Shown in pieces: positions 1 through 7,237 of a DNA stretch of 14,078 bases. The position numbers and the translations under genes were made by a program. The stretch comes from Christensenella sp. UBA1685. GTDB taxonomy: Bacteria > Bacillota > Clostridia > Christensenellales > CAG-138. The stretch covers positions 1 through 14,078 of the forward strand of contig DCKB01000069.1 in NCBI GenBank assembly GCA_002320595.1. The letters run 5' to 3'. Numbering within the stretch: position 1 is the first letter of the stretch; every line of letters begins with the position of its first letter. The notes under the pieces were generated by a model. That model ran no database searches. It saw nothing but the letters and a program-made list of their open reading frames with translations, and was not told the DNA's origin.

Positions 1-206
1 TCACAATGGCAAGGTAGAGCGCAGCCACCGTGAGGATCAGCGTCGCTTCTACGACTCCCATCGTTTCTACTCGCTTGCCGACTTCGATGCTCAGCTCGCT
101 GTGCATCGAAGAGCCTCCAATAACCGTCCTATGCGCCCTTTACAGTATTGCTCGCCCAACCTTTTCCTTCGTTGCTATACCGTCCAACATGTTTGACAAA
201 CCTACA
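1..206 (+). mobile_element. Right end of an IS481/IS3-like insertion sequence
   Basis: The transposase stop codon lies within GTTTGACAAACCTACA (191-206), which looks like a terminal inverted repeat overlapping the end of the gene, a common arrangement in these elements. Directly after it begins the A-rich, then G-rich stretch belonging to the neighbouring operon's terminator. The left end, and therefore the matching inverted repeat and any target duplication, is outside the window, so the boundary at 206 is an estimate. Confidence 0.55.
2..196 (+). CDS. DDE transposase of an insertion sequence, C-terminal part only (cut by window edge)
   Basis: An open frame enters from the left edge and ends at TGA 194-196, giving 64 residues. 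It begins HNGKVERSHREDQRRFYDSH; the NGKVERSHREDQ stretch is the hallmark end of the integrase-core (rve) fold in IS481/IS3-type transposases, where the Glu of KVER (codon 17-19) is the last catalytic acidic residue. The rest (FYSLADFDAQLAVHRRASN..RPMRPL) fits the usual short tail after that residue. The N-terminal helix-turn-helix and the first two Asp residues lie outside the window, so it cannot be judged whether the element is intact. The exact IS family is inferred from motif memory, not a search. Confidence 0.8.
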   Translation, partial: HNGKVERSHREDQRRFYDSHRFYSLADFDAQLAVHRRASNNRPMRPLQYCSPNLFLRCYTVQHV

Positions 207-242
207 AAAAGAAAAGGGGGGCGGGGCGCTTCAGGGCGCCCC
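205..242 (-). terminator. Intrinsic terminator of the rarA-tldD-tldE operon
   Basis: Read leftwards, GGGGCGC (242-236), a 6-nt loop and GCGCCCC (229-223) form a perfect 7-bp GC stem. It is followed by a C-run and a T-rich tract (complement of 206-215). It sits 26 bases past the tldE stop codon. The T-tract begins 7 bases after the stem, slightly far for an ideal terminator. Confidence 0.6.
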
Positions 243-267
243 TCACGCCGTTTTCAGGCTCGGTTTC

Positions 268-1599
268 TTATTTTCCGGAAACTGCAAGGGCGCTCACAAG
301 CACGCTGGGGCTCCCGAAGCAGGAAGCGCCCGGCAAGCCGAAACGCAGGTCGCTTCCAACGGCTTCCACACCGCGCATCAGCGAAAGGAAGGAACCGCTC
401 ACGGTGATCTGCTCCACCGCGCGCACCGCCTTTCCGTTTTCCACAAGCATGCCGGAAGCAAGCAGGGAAAACTCGCCGGAGATGGTGTTAAGCCCGGCAT
501 GCAAGCCGCTTACATCCGTAATGATAAGGCCGTTGCCCAGCTTCGCTGTAAGCGCATCAAAGCATTCCGTGCCCGGTTTCAGGAAAAAGTTGGTGGGCAT
601 TACGCCGACAGGTGCGGAAGCGCCGGCACGCCCGCCGTTTCCCGTCGAAGGAATCCCCGCTTTTTTTGCGGTTTTCAGGTTGTGCAGCAGGGTCTTCAGC
701 ACGCCGCCGCCCACCACGGGCTTTGTAACACATGGCACGCCTTCCGCATCGAACGCGCGCGGGTTCACGGCATGGAACGGATCGTCCAGAATGGTGACGC
801 ACGGCGCGGCAACCATCTCGCCTTCCTTCCCCGCAAGCAGTGAAAGGCCCTTCTGCGCCGCATCGGCGGAAAACATTGGGGAAAATGCGGCAAGCATATC
901 CCCCATAGCCAGGTTTTCAAACAGAATGCGGTATTCCCCCGCAGGGACGGGCGCGCCGCCAAGCTGTGCCACCGCGCGTGCGACAGCCTCCTTCGCGCAG
1001 CCATCCACATCAAAAATGCCGTCATCCACGCGGAATGCGAAGCCGTCCTTCACCTGACCTCCGGCAGAGGCAACCGGCACGGCATAGGAATATGCAATGC
1101 GCTCCTCCCCTTCCGCATCAAGGCCCAGCGTGTTGCAGATGCGCGTGAGCGAACTTCCGCTCCCTACTGCGCAGCGCATCACGCGCAGAACGCGCGCATC
1201 CTGATCCTTGACAGCGCGCTCAAGCGCCATGGCAAGCTCGATCTTCTCCCGCTCGGAGGCCGCATCCACGCGGCATTCCCGCTTGGGCAGCGCACGGTAT
1301 TCGCACTTGCCCTGCATGGGGTGGTCATCCTCATTTTCAATCGCACGCGCATTGTCCATCGCGCGCAGCACAAGCGCCTCCGGCGCATCCAGGCTTTCGG
1401 TGTATGCATACCCATTCTTGCCCGCAAGCTGCACGCGCAGATTCAACCCACGCTCCCGGGAAACGGAATAGGAGTCCAGTTCCTGCTCAAGCACCATCGC
1501 CGAAAAGGAATCGCCCTCCACAAAATACAGTTCCGCCGCATCGCACCCGTTTTTAAGCGCGGCCTCAAACGCTTTTTCCTTAAACTGATTGAACTCCAT
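268..1599 (-). CDS. tldE: TldE/PmbA, non-catalytic-type subunit of the TldD/TldE metalloprotease
   Basis: This is a 443-residue member of the PmbA/TldD family. Like characterised TldE (PmbA) proteins it lacks the HExxxH zinc motif, which its upstream partner has. Family features visible are the early CDAAELYF and LNLRVQLAGKNGYAYTE strands and the C-terminal SGEFSLLASGMLVENGKAVRAVEQITVSGS segment. In E. coli the TldD-TldE heterodimer degrades unfolded peptides, matures microcin B17 and degrades the antitoxin CcdA in the cytoplasm. A GGAGG box inside the end of tldD serves ATG 1599 (9-nt spacer); GTG 1602 just before it (6-nt spacer) is an equally possible start. The ATG overlaps the tldD stop by one base, so the two are probably translationally coupled. 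Stop is TAA 268-270. Confidence 0.9.
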   Translation of the reverse strand: MEFNQFKEKAFEAALKNGCDAAELYFVEGDSFSAMVLEQELDSYSVSRERGLNLRVQLAGKNGYAYTESLDAPEALVLRAMDNARAIENEDDHPMQGKCEYRALPKRECRVDAASEREKIELAMALERAVKDQDARVLRVMRCAVGSGSSLTRICNTLGLDAEGEERIAYSYAVPVASAGGQVKDGFAFRVDDGIFDVDGCAKEAVARAVAQLGGAPVPAGEYRILFENLAMGDMLAAFSPMFSADAAQKGLSLLAGKEGEMVAAPCVTILDDPFHAVNPRAFDAEGVPCVTKPVVGGGVLKTLLHNLKTAKKAGIPSTGNGGRAGASAPVGVMPTNFFLKPGTECFDALTAKLGNGLIITDVSGLHAGLNTISGEFSLLASGMLVENGKAVRAVEQITVSGSFLSLMRGVEAVGSDLRFGLPGASCFGSPSVLVSALAVSGK

Positions 1600-2987
1600 C
1601 ACAGCGCGCCTCCTTTCCCGCCCACGGTAATTCCACGCACACGAATGCGCGGCTGGCCCACGTTCGTCGGTACGCTACCCGAAAGGGAGCCGCACATGCC
1701 GGGGCTCATCCACATATCCCTGCCAATGCGGTCGATCTGCATCAGCACATCCGCTCCGCGGCCGACGAGCGTCGCGCCGCGCACCGGGCAAAAGATTTTC
1801 CCGTCCTTCACCCAATACGCCTCCCGCACGGAGAAGTTGAACTCGCCTGTGAGCGGGTTCACGCTGCCGCCGCCCATTGCTTTTGCAAAGAGACCTTCGC
1901 CCATGGTGCGCAGCATTTCCTCTTCATCGTCCGTGCCGGGCGCGAAGAAGGTGTTCGTCATGCGCGAGGTCGGCGCGAACGTGTAGCCCTGCCGGCGGGC
2001 GCTGCCCGTGCGCGGATGGTTCATCAGCCTGCTGCCGAGCAGGTCCACGAGATAGCTTTTCAGCACGCCGTTTTCAATGAGCACGTTGCGCTGTGAAGGC
2101 ATGCCCTCATCATCCACATGAATGGTACCCCATTCGCCCGGCATGGTTCCATCGTCCACTGCTGTCACGACATCGCTTGCGATTTTTTGCCCCAGCTTGC
2201 CGCAAAACTCCGAATTTCCTTTGGCAACGCTCGTCGCCTCCAGAGAATGCACACAAGCTTCATGCAGAATCACGCCGCCGAAGCCGCCGTCGATCACCAC
2301 CGGCACAAAGCCCGCCGGGCAATCCGGCGCGTGCAGCATGGTCACGGCCATGCGCGCGGCTTCGCTGCCAAGCGCCGTCATATCCAAATTGCCGAACTGC
2401 TCGAACCCTTCGCCGCGCCCGGGGCTGACCGCTCCCGTTTGCGCCTCGCCGTCCTTCATGGCAACGGCGTTCACGTTCACGCGGCCGCGCGGGCGCCTGT
2501 CCTCCGCCCAAACCCCTTCGCTTGTGGCGATGAGCACGCGCTGATCCACATCGAGGTATCCCGCCGTCACCTGCGTGACTTCCGGGGAATAGGCGCGCGC
2601 AGCCTTTACGGCATCGCGCAAAAGCGCGATGCGCGCTGCGTTGTCCACCATGGAGTATGGCTTCTCCGGCGTTTCCATGCAGGAGCGCTTCACCAAAAAC
2701 GCCTGCGGTTCGCATTCCTTTGCGCCCGAAAGCGCTGCTGCCGCTGCCCGCGCGGCAGCCATAAGCGCCGCTTCCCCCGTGTCAGCGGAATATGCATACA
2801 CGCTTTTGCCGCCCCGGAGCACGCGCACGCCCGCGCCGGTACGGCGCGTATACTGTGCATTTTCTACCTTTCCGTCCACCATGGATACGTTGTTCTGTTC
2901 CGTATCCTCCATGTACAACTCGCTGTAGTCGCCGCCTGTTTCAAGCGCCGCCGCAAGCACATTCCGAACGATGCGTTCCTCAATCAA
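1599..2987 (-). CDS. tldD: TldD, zinc metalloprotease catalytic subunit
   Basis: This 462-residue protein carries the TldD zinc motif HEACVH (H242, E243, H247) in the context GGVILHEACVHSLEA. It ends with the typical GMCGS..VPTNVGQPRIRVRGITVGG tail; C432 of this tail sits where the third metal ligand of TldD is expected. It acts with TldE as a cytosolic peptidase. The start is TTG at 2987, supported by an AAGGAGG box 9 nt upstream. The start codon overlaps the rarA stop (TTGA shared), so it is probably coupled to rarA translation. A TTG start with a near-perfect binding site suggests dosage set by initiation efficiency (inference). The natural peptide substrate is unknown; no modified-peptide precursor or toxin-antitoxin pair is visible in the window. 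Confidence 0.93.
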   Translation of the reverse strand: MIEERIVRNVLAAALETGGDYSELYMEDTEQNNVSMVDGKVENAQYTRRTGAGVRVLRGGKSVYAYSADTGEAALMAAARAAAAALSGAKECEPQAFLVKRSCMETPEKPYSMVDNAARIALLRDAVKAARAYSPEVTQVTAGYLDVDQRVLIATSEGVWAEDRRPRGRVNVNAVAMKDGEAQTGAVSPGRGEGFEQFGNLDMTALGSEAARMAVTMLHAPDCPAGFVPVVIDGGFGGVILHEACVHSLEATSVAKGNSEFCGKLGQKIASDVVTAVDDGTMPGEWGTIHVDDEGMPSQRNVLIENGVLKSYLVDLLGSRLMNHPRTGSARRQGYTFAPTSRMTNTFFAPGTDDEEEMLRTMGEGLFAKAMGGGSVNPLTGEFNFSVREAYWVKDGKIFCPVRGATLVGRGADVLMQIDRIGRDMWMSPGMCGSLSGSVPTNVGQPRIRVRGITVGGKGGAL

Positions 2988-4342
2988 TCCGTTTTTCCTC
3001 CTTCTGCATTTTTGGGGGCAGACTCCTCTGCCGGCTCCTTTATTTTTCCGTTTCGGATGTGGTTCTGGCGAATCTTCGCCTCATTCCCGAGTTCCCCGGG
3101 AACATAGTACCGCCGCCCCTTCACCGAAGGCGGCATATATTCCTGCGCCACAACGTGGCCCGGGTAATCGTGCGGGTATTTGTAGCCCTTGCCGTGTCCA
3201 AGTTTTTCCGCTCCGCGGAAGGCTGTATCCCGAAGATGAACGGGAACGGGCGCATCCGGCACATCCTTCGCGTCTGCAAACGCAGCGTCAACCGCCATGA
3301 CGACGGAATTTGACTTTGGGCTTTCGCAAAGGAAGATGATCGCCTGTGCAAGCGGAAGCTTCGCCTCCGGCATGCCGATGTGCTCAAGCGCCGTCGCTGC
3401 GCTCACGGCCTGTACCATGGCCTGCGGGTTCGCAAGGCCGATGTCCTCCGATGCGTGGGCGATGAGCCTGCGCGCGATAATCCGCGGATCCACGCCCGCG
3501 TAAACCAGCCGGGCAAACCATGCGAGCGCCGCATCGCTGTCGCCTCCGCGCAGGCTTTTGCAAAACGCGGAGAGCATATCATAGAATTGCTGATCGTCAC
3601 ACTTGACGACCTTTTGCTGTACGGATTCGGCTGCGATCTCCCGGTCAATGCGGATCATCCCATCCTGCGGAGGCGTGGTGAGCACCGCAAGCTCCAGCGC
3701 GTTGAGCGCGCTGCGCGCGTCCCCGTTTGCAATGCGCGCAATGTGCTCGAAGGCTTCGGGTTCGATCTCCACATTGTAGTTGCCAAGGCCGCGTTCCCTG
3801 TCCTCCAAAGCGTTTCGCATCGCCTGCTCCACATCTTCAATGGTGAGCGGGTAAAACTGAAACAGGCGGCAACGGGACACCACCGCCCCCGTCATCGATA
3901 CCATTGGGTTTTCCGTTGTCGAGCCGATGAAGCGGATCACCCCGCTTTCAAGCGCCGGCAAGATGCTGTCGCTCTGCGTTTTGGACCAGCGATGGCATTC
4001 GTCCAAAAGAAGGTACGTGCTTTGCCCATACAGTGCAAGGGCGTTCTGCGCCTCGTCGATAACGGCACGCACTTCCTTGACGCCTGCTGTCACGGCGTTG
4101 AGCTTTGCGATGCGCGCGCGCGTTTCATTTGCGATGACGTTTGCAAGCGTGGTCTTGCCGCAGCCCGGCGGGCCGAAAAAGATGGAGCTTGTAAGGCTGT
4201 CCGTTTCGATCGCGCGGCGGAGAAGGCGGCCGCGGCCCACAATGTGCGCCTGGCCAATAAATTCATCCAGCGTGCGCGGACGCATACGGTCGGCAAGCGG
4301 CGCACGTTTGCCCGCATTGCCGGAGAACAGATCCATAGTCAT
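2984..4342 (-). CDS. rarA: RarA (MgsA/YrvN), replication-associated AAA+ recombination ATPase
   Basis: This clamp-loader-like AAA+ ATPase acts at stalled replication forks. Motifs, counted from ATG 4342, are APLADRMRPRTLDEFIGQ (14-31), Walker A GPPGCGKTT (57-65), Walker B YLLLDE (110-115) followed by CHRWSK, and sensor-1 IGSTTENP. The RarA-specific C-terminal half contains SEDIGLANPQA and a tail GRRYYVPGELGNEAKIRQ. The length of 452 residues is normal. The start is uncertain: the frame opens at GTG 4360, with ATGs at 4342 and 4336, and none has a strong ribosome binding site. ATG 4342, with GGAAG 11 nt upstream, was chosen because the predicted transcript starts only about 12 nt before the GTG. 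It is first gene of an operon with tldD and tldE. The usual Ile in DEIHR is Cys here (DECHR), a mild variation. Confidence 0.93.
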   Translation of the reverse strand: MTMDLFSGNAGKRAPLADRMRPRTLDEFIGQAHIVGRGRLLRRAIETDSLTSSIFFGPPGCGKTTLANVIANETRARIAKLNAVTAGVKEVRAVIDEAQNALALYGQSTYLLLDECHRWSKTQSDSILPALESGVIRFIGSTTENPMVSMTGAVVSRCRLFQFYPLTIEDVEQAMRNALEDRERGLGNYNVEIEPEAFEHIARIANGDARSALNALELAVLTTPPQDGMIRIDREIAAESVQQKVVKCDDQQFYDMLSAFCKSLRGGDSDAALAWFARLVYAGVDPRIIARRLIAHASEDIGLANPQAMVQAVSAATALEHIGMPEAKLPLAQAIIFLCESPKSNSVVMAVDAAFADAKDVPDAPVPVHLRDTAFRGAEKLGHGKGYKYPHDYPGHVVAQEYMPPSVKGRRYYVPGELGNEAKIRQNHIRNGKIKEPAEESAPKNAEGGKTD

Positions 4343-4379
4343 GTGTTTTGCCGCTTCCACTTTCTGTTATTCTGAATTT

Positions 4380-4408
4380 ATTATAATTTACCCTTCTTCT
4401 TTACACAA
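4380..4408 (-). promoter_or_regulatory. Sigma-A-like promoter of rarA-tldD-tldE
   Basis: On the minus strand TTGTGT (4408-4403) and TATAAT (4385-4380) are separated by exactly 17 bp. The predicted transcript starts near 4373. Its -35 box overlaps the -35 box of the rightward promoter at 4400-4428. Confidence 0.65.
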
Positions 4409-4428
4409 TCCTCCGTTTCCGTTATAAT
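4400..4428 (+). promoter_or_regulatory. Sigma-A-like rightward promoter upstream of the MATE gene
   Basis: TTTACA (4400-4405) and a consensus TATAAT (4423-4428) are 17 bp apart. The transcript would start near 4435 and run through the MerR-type promoter below into the MATE gene, with a leader of about 140 nt. The -35 region is shared with the divergent rarA promoter. Confidence 0.65.
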
Positions 4429-4497
4429 CCGATATGTTGCAATGTTTTCACGATTCTGCCGCAGAGCGCCCCGGCCGGTTCGGGACATGCGGAGGGG

Positions 4498-4528
4498 TTG
4501 ACTTAAAGCCCGCTTTAAGTGATATCCT
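4498..4528 (+). promoter_or_regulatory. MerR-type promoter with AdhR/NmlR-like operator before the MATE gene
   Basis: TTGACT (4498-4503) and TATCCT (4523-4528) are separated by 19 bp, the over-long spacer typical of promoters remodelled by MerR-family activators. A perfect dyad spans 4501-4520 and reads ACTTAAAGC-CC-GCTTTAAGT. It contains exactly CTTAAAG-N4-CTTTAAG, the operator reported for Bacillus subtilis AdhR between the -35 and -10 boxes of adhA. The transcript would start near 4535, about 39 nt before the MATE start codon. A MerR gene with AdhR/NmlR signatures lies at 11635 in this window. Confidence 0.75.
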
Positions 4529-4573
4529 GAAGGCGGTGAACTGCAAAAACATCTCGGAAAGGATGCTTTCAAA

Positions 4574-5986
4574 ATGGGTTTGGGGCGTACCGTCGATGTG
4601 CTTGACGAAAGCATGCATCCAACGCGCATCATCTGGCGGTTGGCTTGGCCAACCGTGCTCGAACAGTTCCTGATCATGATTGTCCAGTATGTGGACACGG
4701 CAATGGTTGGCTCGCTCGGCAAGAACGCCACCGCGGCCATCGCTTTGTCCTCGTCGTTCACATGGCTCATGGGCGGTATTTTTTCCGGAATTTCTCTGGG
4801 GTTCGGCGTCCCGGTAGGCCGCTATATCGGCGCAGGAAAGCCGGATCAGGCAAAGGCCGTGGTGCAGCAATCCGTGCTTGCAATCCTCATTTTCGGTGCG
4901 CTCGCAACGCTCATCATGCAATTTCTTTCTCCGCACCTGCCAGTTTGGCTCGGTGCGGAAGAGGCAATCCGCGCGGATGCTTCCGCCTATATCTCCATCA
5001 TAAGCGCGGTCTACCTGTTCAGCCTTTCCATCAATGTGTGTTCCAACATCCTGCGCTGCGCGGGCGATACGCGCACGCCGCTGGTCTTCAACATTGCCAC
5101 CAACGTGATCAACGTTGTGCTCAACACCCTCCTTATTTTCCCCACGCGCACCGTAGAGGTGCTGGGCCTGCGCTTTACAATGTGGGGCGCGGGGTGGGGC
5201 GTAAGCGGCGCCGCTGTCGCCACCGCGATTGCAACGGCATTTTCGGGCGTTATGCTGCTCACGGCGCTGTTCCGCCCGACCTTCCCGGTTTCCATCCGGC
5301 TGAAAGACAAGTTCCGCTTTGACAAGGCCATCTTTAAGGACATGGTGCGCCTCGGTTCGCCCGTTACATTCGAGCGCGTTACAATCTCGCTCGGCCAGGT
5401 AGCGCTCACAGCCATGGTCACTGCGCTCGGCACATCGGAGCTTGCTGCGCACAGCCTCGCCACGACCGCGGAATCCATCACCTATATGCCCGCTTTCGGA
5501 TTTTCCGCTGCGGCAACGACGCTCGTTGCACAATCCCTCGGCGCAGAGCGGCCCGCGCTCGCAAAACGCTTCAGCCGTTACTGCACGCTTGGCGCGGTGG
5601 CATTCATGACCGCAATGGGCGCGGTGCTCTTCTTTGGCGGCGAATTCCTGGTTTCTCTGTTCACGCCGGATCTTGAGGTCGCGGCACTCGGCGGCGCCGT
5701 GCTGCGCATCGAGGCGCTCGCGCAGCCCTTCTTCGCGCTTTCAATGGTCATTTGCGGCATCATGCGCGGCGCGCGGCAAACCAAGATTACCTTTGTGATC
5801 GCCGCTGTAGGCATGTGGGTCGTGCGCATCCCGCTCGCGTTCCTGCTGCTGCGCACCACGGATCTTGGGCTCACCTGTGCGTGGATCGCCATGGCATCCG
5901 ATTTGTTTACCCGCGGCATGATCGCCCTTTTCTATTACCGGAAGGGGACATGGCTCAAAAGCACAGGTACCGGCGTTGCTGCCTGA
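4574..5986 (+). CDS. MATE-family multidrug/cation antiporter
   Basis: This is a 470-residue integral membrane protein of the MATE (NorM/DinF-like) family, exporting organic cations or toxic metabolites in exchange for Na+ or H+. Family signatures are WRLAWPTVLEQFLIMIVQYVDTAMVG in the first helix, GISLGFGVPVGRYIGAG in the first loop region, and the duplicated second-half signature LGSPVTFERVTISLGQVALTAMVTALG, consistent with 12 helices in two lobes. ATG 4574 has AAAGGA 10 nt upstream; an internal ATG at 4613 (MHPTRIIWRL) is a possible alternative but has a weak ribosome site. Expression is probably controlled by the AdhR-type MerR promoter as well as the upstream constitutive-looking one. Its stop is 6 bases from the stop of the convergent gene. 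The exported substrate cannot be read from sequence; the operator type hints at electrophile, aldehyde or thiol stress (inference). Confidence 0.93.
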   Translation: MGLGRTVDVLDESMHPTRIIWRLAWPTVLEQFLIMIVQYVDTAMVGSLGKNATAAIALSSSFTWLMGGIFSGISLGFGVPVGRYIGAGKPDQAKAVVQQSVLAILIFGALATLIMQFLSPHLPVWLGAEEAIRADASAYISIISAVYLFSLSINVCSNILRCAGDTRTPLVFNIATNVINVVLNTLLIFPTRTVEVLGLRFTMWGAGWGVSGAAVATAIATAFSGVMLLTALFRPTFPVSIRLKDKFRFDKAIFKDMVRLGSPVTFERVTISLGQVALTAMVTALGTSELAAHSLATTAESITYMPAFGFSAAATTLVAQSLGAERPALAKRFSRYCTLGAVAFMTAMGAVLFFGGEFLVSLFTPDLEVAALGGAVLRIEALAQPFFALSMVICGIMRGARQTKITFVIAAVGMWVVRIPLAFLLLRTTDLGLTCAWIAMASDLFTRGMIALFYYRKGTWLKSTGTGVAA

Positions 5987-5992
5987 ACGCGC

Positions 5993-7060
5993 TCATCTCA
6001 GGCCAATTCGATTTAAAACGGCTGAAGTTACGGCTTCGGCCGTTTCAATTTTCTCAAAAGTAAAGCGTGCGCCTGCATCGGAAGCAAGCGCCGAAAGCAA
6101 CGTGCTCCTGCCGTCCCAAAGGCCCACGACAATCACTTCCGCACCGCAGGCGCGACGTTCCTCCGGCGAAAGCGCAGCCCCAAATACCGCAGGCGTTTCT
6201 TCTCCCATAGTGCCTTTGAGCGCCTCAGCAAGGCACAGCGCACGCGTGCCGTTTTCCGCAGGAAATGCTTCGCCGCCCGAAAGAACAACCACAGCCGCGC
6301 GCCGGCCAAGCCGTTGCGAAACCGTGCGGCGGTTGAGCAGCCGGAGCGCCCGGGCAAGGCCGGCCGCATGATCTCCGCCGCGCTGCACGGGGCTCGCATC
6401 AATGCAGGCAAGCACATCCGCAAGCGATTCCGTGAGCGGGCAGGACCAACGGGAGGAACCCGCTTCCCCAAACGCACAGAAGGCAACGCGGTTTTCCCCG
6501 CCCGCCGTGAGCACAGCCTCTGCAAGCGTGCGGGCGAGCGCCTTCGCCGCCTCCTCCCGGCCAAAGCAGCCGCAGGCGGCGCCATGTGCAATCCGCACGG
6601 GAGCCCCCCTCCCATCCCGCATAAAATGATATTGCCACGGTTGCCACCCGCGCGCCTCCGGCTCGGAAAGGAAGCTATGGCAAAAGCGGTATTCCCGCGC
6701 CGGCGAAAGCGCTACCCACGCGCCCAGCATTTCATCGTAAACGGAAAGCTCTCCCGCCCGCGCCGTTTGCCCCTTTGGCAGCGGCGCCGCATCCGGAAAT
6801 GTTATACCTGCCGCAGTTTGTTGCGCATCCGCCGCAACGGGCTTCAAATAAAAATGTTCGGGGTTCAGGCAGGGGCACGCAAGCCATGGTTCCTCCTCCC
6901 CCAAACCGCCAAGCGACGTCATCGCCGAAGCATCCATTAAAAGGATCACATCCACCCCGTCCCCCTGCTCCGCCCGCGCCGAAGCGCCTGCGAAGCAGGC
7001 CAGCATCAGGACAAACATGCCTGTTGCCGCATACCGCGCCCATCGTTTCATCAAGCCCAT
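5993..7060 (-). CDS. Secreted von Willebrand A-like protein with degenerate metal site
   Basis: This is a 355-residue predicted exported protein. Residues 4-30 form a signal peptide (MKRW, then AATGMFVLMLACFAGASARA, cleavage likely before EQ). A vWA-like core follows: GVDVILLMDASAMTS (35-49), later RVAFCAFGE, SLADVLACID, GGDHAAGLARALRLLNRR, RAAVVVLSGGEAFPAE and GAEVIVVGLWD. Of the metal-ion-dependent adhesion site only the first Asp and one Ser are kept (DASAM instead of DxSxS; SGGE where TDGE is usual; GGDHAAG where a Thr is usual). About 100 residues are inserted after the first strand, and there are many cysteines (ACPC, FCHS, ACGCFG). ATG 7060 is chosen because GGAGG lies 9 nt upstream and a signal peptide follows; the frame is open further upstream but that part crosses hairpins and has no ribosome site. 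It is convergent with the MATE gene. Function unknown; an adhesion or sensing role would be a guess. Confidence 0.7.
   Translation of the reverse strand: MGLMKRWARYAATGMFVLMLACFAGASARAEQGDGVDVILLMDASAMTSLGGLGEEEPWLACPCLNPEHFYLKPVAADAQQTAAGITFPDAAPLPKGQTARAGELSVYDEMLGAWVALSPAREYRFCHSFLSEPEARGWQPWQYHFMRDGRGAPVRIAHGAACGCFGREEAAKALARTLAEAVLTAGGENRVAFCAFGEAGSSRWSCPLTESLADVLACIDASPVQRGGDHAAGLARALRLLNRRTVSQRLGRRAAVVVLSGGEAFPAENGTRALCLAEALKGTMGEETPAVFGAALSPEERRACGAEVIVVGLWDGRSTLLSALASDAGARFTFEKIETAEAVTSAVLNRIGLR
6016..6055 (+). terminator. Terminator of the MATE gene, embedded in the convergent gene's 3' end
   Basis: AAACGGCTGAAG (6016-6027), a 6-nt loop and CTTCGGCCGTTT (6034-6045) form a 12-bp stem with one G-T pair, followed by CAATTTTCTC. 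It lies about 30 bases past the MATE stop but inside the coding sequence of the gene on the other strand. Confidence 0.65.
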
Positions 7061-7237
7061 CCCATCCGGCCTCCCACAGTAAGCTGTTGCCGGTTTTTGC
7101 CCGGCGATACCATCATGCACCAAACCGGACGCATTTTCACCCCCTTCGGGAGGATACGATGCTTTACGCACAACTTTCCCGGCATTCGCATGCATATTGC
7201 GGTTTTTGCCGTGTTCTAAACGTGTTCCAAAAAAGAA

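Noticed and set aside
2..113. Minus-strand frame MHSELSIEVGKRVETMG... with GGAGG upstream
   Set aside because: It is the complement of the transposase C terminus; such antisense frames recur wherever this IS type occurs.
30..407. Plus-strand 125-codon frame across the IS end and terminator
   Set aside because: It runs through the transposase in another frame, the terminator and the tldE 3' end with no family features.
2118..3107. Plus-strand frame of 329 codons
   Set aside because: Antisense to tldD, rich in His/Arg/Ala with no recognisable domain.
4434..4673. Plus-strand 79-codon frame in the MATE leader
   Set aside because: No ribosome site, overlaps the MerR-type promoter and the MATE start in a different frame.
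4448..5533. Long minus-strand frame of 361 codons
   Set aside because: Antisense to the MATE gene, with shadow-type composition and no motif.
7061..7200. Leader of the vWA-like gene resembling a riboswitch (GGGTGAAAA, paired GCCGG elements, TACTGTGGGAGG)
   Set aside because: Compared mentally with cobalamin, cyclic-di-GMP and Moco consensus patterns; key conserved boxes are missing or out of order. A covariance-model search would decide.
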